From: Pholis gunnellus
Lineage: Eukaryota > Chordata > Actinopteri > Perciformes > Pholidae
Assembly: GCA_910591455.2 (NCBI GenBank)
Contig: OU342807.1
Coordinates: 19,923,486-19,987,485, forward strand
Direction: 5' to 3'
Length of the DNA: 64,000 bases
The number at the start of each line of letters is the position of its first letter. Position 1 is the first letter of the stretch. This document shows positions 59,048 through 64,000 of the stretch, piece after piece. The notes under the pieces were generated by a model. That model did not search any database. It was not told where the DNA came from and saw only the letters and a program-made list of their open reading frames with translations. The translations under genes were made by a program, and so were the position numbers.

Positions 59048-59303
59048 CCACATGCTGAAGGAAAGGTAATGCAGCCACACGGGACACCGTGGCATGATGC
59101 AAACCGGTAGACAGAACAACCCGTCCTGCCCTGAATCCACCAGCACTATTCTGACTTAGTGGGTGTTCAGAATCACACACAAGTTCATTCCCTCTCTTTC
59201 TCTTTCTCTGTTTTTTTTTTTATCTTCTTCTTTCAAAGGAGATGAAACGTTTCATTTCATGTCTGTCATTGATTCAGGTAGATCTATCACTGACTTTGGA
59301 TCA

Positions 59304-59334
<31 letters not shown>

Positions 59335-59337
59335 CAG

Positions 59338-59384
59338 TTTGATCTCCACAGCTGCCTCTTCTCTCTAGTAGTTCTGCATAACCA
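59338..59384 (+). CDS. exon candidate, unrecognised
   Basis: A CT-repeat pyrimidine tract ends in CTCCAG at 59337 and a canonical donor GTGAGT starts at 59385. Of the three frames only one is open, reading FDLHSCLFSLVVLHN and ending in phase 2; the other two contain stops. Strong borders and a single protein-like frame favour a real small exon, perhaps of the gene that also holds the exon at 63891. The phases of the two do not match directly (phase 2 out, phase 0 in), so an exon between them would be needed. Family unknown. Confidence 0.4.
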
Positions 59385-59609
59385 GTGAGTCCTCTGGACT
59401 TTGATGAATCTTTGGCAGCCTTCTAGGCATGCTAACTGCTGCTACGAAACGCTCCCCTGTGCAAAATTTGGAGGGAGGCTAAGTACGTGACATGTTCTCG
59501 CACGAGAACACACTCACACGCAAATATGCAAACATAATTTCCCACTTCGATCCATTACTCTGCAGGGTGTTAATGCTTTCTCTGATTCAAGTGTGTAGCA
59601 AACCCCCTG

Positions 59610-59610
59610 A

Positions 59611-59686
<76 letters not shown>
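59610..59686. repeat. (GT)n microsatellite
   Basis: About 38 GT units with one early interruption. Confidence 0.97.
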
Positions 59687-59687
<1 letters not shown>

Positions 59688-59867
59688 TCCTTCACTGCAT
59701 GTGCTGCTTAATCAAAAGTTGACTAACATAATTAACATACAGTAGACTCAAACACTAACCACCCACACACGGACACAAATACACACATCTGTGGTGAGCA
59801 GCTTTTTTTTCCATTTATTCAAACTCTCAGATTGAGTATAAACACCGAGTAAATGATTTGCATTAAA

Positions 59868-59894
59868 AACCACACACACACACACACACACACA
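59868..59894. repeat. (CA)n microsatellite
   Basis: About 13 CA units. Confidence 0.95.
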
Positions 59895-62800
59895 CGTACA
59901 CACTAACTGCAGGTGACCTGCTCATGCATCACGCAGGTATTTTCCATCCATCATGAATACCACAAACGACGCACCACATTTGAACGCCATCAGCTCAGCG
60001 GTACTGGCTGACTGTTAACAGCTTATACTGAACTATACTATACTTATGCTTTACCATCTGATGTGCTCACTCTTTCACCCCTCCCTCCAGCATTACAGCA
60101 TCCTCTCAATGCGCTTTTTGCATCATATTTAGCATATTTCAGTAATAAGTGTCCACTGTTTTCCGTTCTCTATCCTACTGTGGGATCTGTACCGCGCTCC
60201 CCGCTGATCTTCACACGAGGCTCGGATTCCTCTGGATAGCAGAGCCTATTCCGCCGTATCCAACTGTGCAGTGATTTGTTGATGTAAAGGATCTGGTCTC
60301 CTTTAATGCTCAGTGAGGGCATATTACTGAATACGTGTTGGATTCTTTAAGAAAATAACATTAATGGCAATATTGCATGCAGTCTGTAAGTGCCAAATCT
60401 GTGTTGATTTGAAGAGAGTGTATCAGGACCTCTTCAAGCCCACTAACCCTCAGTTCATTCAACCATTGAAGTGGTTTTTTCTGGTTTTCCATGTAGAAAA
60501 AAACATGTATAATGATGAATATGTTAATAATATATATAAAAGCAATAAAAAAATGCCATTTTCGTTTATATTTAGAAAAACAAATAACACTGTGCTGTCT
60601 TTCTTTGGATTCAACCACTTTCTTAATGGTTGGCAGAGCAACAGTACAGAAGAAGAGAGAACACCAATGACCAAAAAAGATTTTCCTCCAAAGCAATGCT
60701 GCAGACATCCTGTGAAACACACTGTAAATGAACCCAAACACACAAGTGGTAAATGCTGTTAAGTCTTTTCAGAAATTACCTGTTTTCTATACAATAATTT
60801 AATGAAGTCTCACATTTGAAGGAGCAATATTTCATTGATGGTGCTGTAATACACTCGAGGTCTTTACATATAGAGCCTTATTTGTTAACCTTTGAAATGG
60901 CAAAGCTTTCAAGGCAAAAAAGAAAAAGGACAACATAGCTGTTAAAATATGCTGCACAAGTTCAAAGCTGTATTTGTCTTTGGATACTGTAAAGTCACAT
61001 TTTCTTCAGTGTTATAAGAGGCAATTGCTCTTTTTTTCAAAATAAGTTGTTACAGTTCTTAACACCCTGTGTTGCAAGTTAAAATGTTCTGACAGTAAAT
61101 TGTATGCTTGATTAATGTCAACTTCCAGGTTACAACCTTGAGATGTCAATCATTTTTTACTCAGCGTTTAACTTCATCTACAACATTTTTACATGCATCT
61201 CACTTCATCAAAAAAACTAAATCATTTTAATTTAATTCAGCAATACTCTTGGGGCAAGTCCTGCACTACACAGCTAAGTGCGCTGAAAGACCACAGTATG
61301 TAAATCACATCAAATTGAGGCTTCAGGGCTCTGTGGATTAAGTCGAGCATGTCGTCGGCAGCGGACCGGAGCTCATTGATTGCGGTTCACTTTTGCCGCC
61401 GGATGCTGGACATACTAACGTTACAAACAAACTCTTCTAAACTTCCCTGGAGTCAACAAGTGTTCTCGACAATGACGGAGGTAGTAATCCCGGGGGTAAA
61501 GTGATCGACCTTGCTCCAAAGGGGCATGTGCTACGTACAGTCTGCCACGCCCCAAATGGCCAATGCACTAGTCTAACTATAAAGCAAGGATTCTCTGTCC
61601 GTCTGTTTGTATGAGTGTGTGTCCTTTGCATACTGTATCTCGAAAAAACGATGTTTCCGACAGAGATCGTACCTGGTCTTGGGTGTGTTTTTACCTTTGA
61701 ACCAGAGTGTATTTCACCGCTCTTTCTGTGACTGTGTGACTTGACTGTGTCATGGCAGGTGTATTGCTCAAGACCCCAAAAAAGCGCTGTGTATGACATT
61801 TTTTTGTATGATCGGTCACCCAGAAAGCTGCAAGCAGCAATACCACAATGCATTCGGCCCGTTCTGAACAGACATGTCTTGAGCGGCTACTGCAGTGGTT
61901 AGTAAAATGTACTGAAAGTATAAAAAGTTAAGGTACTAGTTATGGAGGAAAAGGCTCCTGTGACTGATAAAATCAAATTACATTATTAGATCATTATACT
62001 CATGCATCACATCATCAGAGCCATGCTGAAAAGAATTCAAGATTAAAAGATTTTTTACCCTTTTCTTTACTTGAAGCTACTGGCACAATATACGGACTAC
62101 AGGAAATATTGGCTAACGCCCAGAAATGATGTTTGATGTGACTCTTGGCAGAGCACAATGCTAAGTGAATGCATCATCTACTTTATGTATTACTGATGTC
62201 CAGGGTCGCCAATGAACAAGAATGGCCCAGAAAAAAAATGTTTTCTATGCAGTCTACATATAGTATAAGTTAATGTGTTGTATGTGCATGCATGTGAATG
62301 TACCTTGAGTATTTTTCCAAGAATAATGAAATCAACTCAGAAATGTTTCATTATTCACACTGTACCTGTAGGCTGAGTGTGAGGATGAGAAGGAGTGAGG
62401 GAAGGAAAGTAATTGGTGAGAAATAGAGTTGTCGTGGTTATAGAGCGACTGTCCTTCATATCATCATTTGGTATTAGAGTTATGTGTTACTTTAGATGAA
62501 GTGGCCCCGTGCATTCGACTTGTTTCAATGATTGTGAAAAAATGAATATGAGTGTTCACTGAAATAGAGTTTCAGCGTGTGTGTGTGTGTGGTTGAGAAT
62601 TACAGAAGAGAGTGTGTGTGTGTCATGGAAGTGTCACATTAGCTTCTGTCAGTGTGTTACAGCTCATGCATCGGGGGATCACCTACTTGTTCATCTCACT
62701 ACTCGAATTAGTCGGTTAACATTGTACATTCATGATCAGGTGTTTGGAGAATAATATTATTTTTTCCCACATGTGTATTTATCCTGGTGACGGCAACCCA

Positions 62801-63890
62801 GTAATTCATAAAATTGCTAATCAATGTCAGAAAATGTAAATAAAGAACTTAAATTTGGACAACAAATAAATCGACCACCAGTGGATTCAGACTGTTGTAG
62901 ATTCCTGATCTTGGGACAAATAGGTCAAAAAGAAAATTACCAAAACAAAGTTCTTCTCCACTTATAAGCCGCTTCACGCAGGAAAAAAAGAAAAAGAAAT
63001 TGTGTTCAAATTTTCATTCATATTTTTAAAGTCTGTTGTATTTAGTAATCTCTGTTTAATGTAGCATGAAGTACTTTAGTTAAAGTTACCATGGTATGAT
63101 GGTTATGATTGGCAAACGTACGCTTGTGTGCAAATTAGAGGACAATGGATGAATAAATAAAAATAGTTATCCATTGTCCTTTGCTTATAAATTAATTCAA
63201 GCAAAAAAGCAATAATAATTGGTTTATTCTTCAAGCCATTCATTCTGGATATACTTGTTCTTTCCAGATTATCTTTTAGAAAAGTCACCCCAGTGGCGAC
63301 TATTTATAGTCTGATCATGAACTCAAACACCAGCATGTCGATAGCATATTTCCATTTATACAACTCATTTGCTACGGTTGTCTCAGATAGTAATTGGCTC
63401 CTACAGAAAAACAATAATCTTTTTTATCAGGTTTAAAAGTATCATGTATTTTATTAAAAACCTTCAAACTGCTATTACAGTCAGCCCTTAATGGATTGTA
63501 ATGACCTGCTGTGAGATTACAATTAATTATTGGATTATCAGGCCCTATAGACTGATAAACCAGACAGTGATTGCAATTATTGTCATTCTTACACCCAACG
63601 GTTTTAATACATAAAACATACAACCCAGACCAGCAGTGTGATGAACAGCAAAGTGGACGAGTTCAGTCAGCTCATTACGGAGTTGAGGACCTTGAAAAGG
63701 CCTTTCATCGAGATGGGCTGGGAAAACAAAAGTGGCTTGGCAGGGCTGTGTTGAGACTCTCCTGAGGAAGAAGCTTATCACCCTTCTTAGAGCCAGGCAG
63801 CCAGAGAAGATGAGAAAGAGAGAGAAAAACCCCACGAGTGCTGTAATGAAATGTGACTTCCTTGAAAATTATGTTTCTTTCTCCTAACAG

Positions 63891-63985
63891 ATGGATAAAA
63901 ACAAGAAGCGCAGCAGAGCAGGTGTGCATGAACTCTTTATGATTGTGAATATGATCCGGAATGGATTTAAAGTTCCACAGCACAG
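63891..63985 (+). CDS. exon at the right edge, gene continues beyond the window
   Basis: Acceptor TTTCTTTCTCCTAACAG ends at 63890 and donor GTAGAA starts at 63986. The 95-base block is open in one frame only and reads MDKNKKRSRAGVHELFMIVN then MIRNGFKVPQH, ending in phase 2. The first codon is ATG, directly at the splice border, so it may be an internal Met or the start. The basic cluster KNKKRSR followed by an amphipathic helix-like segment looks protein-coding. I do not recognise the family with confidence. Further exons must lie to the right; to the left, 59338-59384 is the nearest candidate. Confidence 0.6.
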
Positions 63986-64000
63986 GTAGAATTACTAATT

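Larger units (their letters stand above)
55506..59337. other. non-coding stretch with microsatellites
   Basis: AT-rich DNA containing the GT tract at 56510-56563, an A-run at 57237-57254, a CA tract at 59018-59042 and the CT tract at about 59311-59335. No exon was recognised before 59338. Confidence 0.45.
59385..63890. other. non-coding stretch, no further exon recognised
   Basis: Contains GT and CA tracts at 59610-59686 and 59868-59894, AT-rich DNA, and a locally GC- and CpG-richer block at about 61330-61690 that may be a mobile-element relic. The paired frames at 60361-60762 lie on opposite strands in AT-rich DNA and are not credible genes. Confidence 0.45.

Noticed and set aside
60361..60762. 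Overlapping plus (132 codons) and minus (126 codons) frames; the plus frame contains NEPKHTS, reminiscent of the DNDPKHTS motif of Tc1 transposases
   Set aside because: The sequence around NEPKHTS does not follow the order of Tc1 transposase motifs, and AT-rich DNA gives long frames on both strands.
1..64000. Search for tRNA, rRNA, snRNA and CRISPR-like arrays
   Set aside because: No cloverleaf with A and B boxes, no rRNA or snRNA blocks and no regularly spaced identical repeats were recognised. The only periodic structures are microsatellites and the degenerate tandem repeats listed.

Overview
The window looks like vertebrate nuclear DNA, most probably from a ray-finned (teleost) fish. It is AT-rich and intron-like. 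It holds more than 15 long CA/GT tracts, fragments of repeats I recognise from teleost genomes (an L2-like LINE reverse-transcriptase tail, a LINE/SINE-type element at about 18.0-18.5 kb, hAT-type and other MITE-like termini), and short exon-like blocks with AG/GT borders. There are no bacterial-style genes, operons or CRISPR arrays. Almost all ATG-to-stop frames of 60-160 codons are chance frames or translations of microsatellites.

The best-supported protein-coding content is one plus-strand gene between about 13.3 and 31.5 kb that I cannot name. Two 5' exons (13328-13455 and 23248-23338) join in phase and encode a short basic N-terminus followed by a hydrophobic helix. Three 3' exons (29250-29436, 29651-29719, 31423-31484) also join in phase and end in a proline-rich tail with a stop. 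A middle exon (27827-27955) encodes a second hydrophobic helix. The phases of the 5', middle and 3' blocks do not close, so at least one exon is missed or the blocks do not all belong to one transcript.

From 37.8 to 39.6 kb lies a decayed plus-strand HIPK-like kinase. It keeps the catalytic-loop, DFG and C-lobe exons, but it has frameshifts, an altered catalytic loop, an APE-motif change and a damaged donor site. No N-lobe was found. A second broken exon pair (40.05-40.6 kb) follows it.

Further right are isolated exon candidates: 45042-45106, 47987-48040, 51569-51718 (ends in a stop), 59338-59384 and 63891-63985. The last is a good exon at the very edge of the window, and its gene presumably continues to the right. 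A minus-strand frame at 55302-55505 is a weaker candidate. Mobile-element content is concentrated at 32.6-35.9 kb (two inverted copies of one repeat, then a hairpin MITE) and 41.3-42.9 kb (an element with perfect 14-bp terminal inverted repeats containing hAT-like pieces). No novel defence system, RNA gene or other undescribed multi-gene system was recognised.
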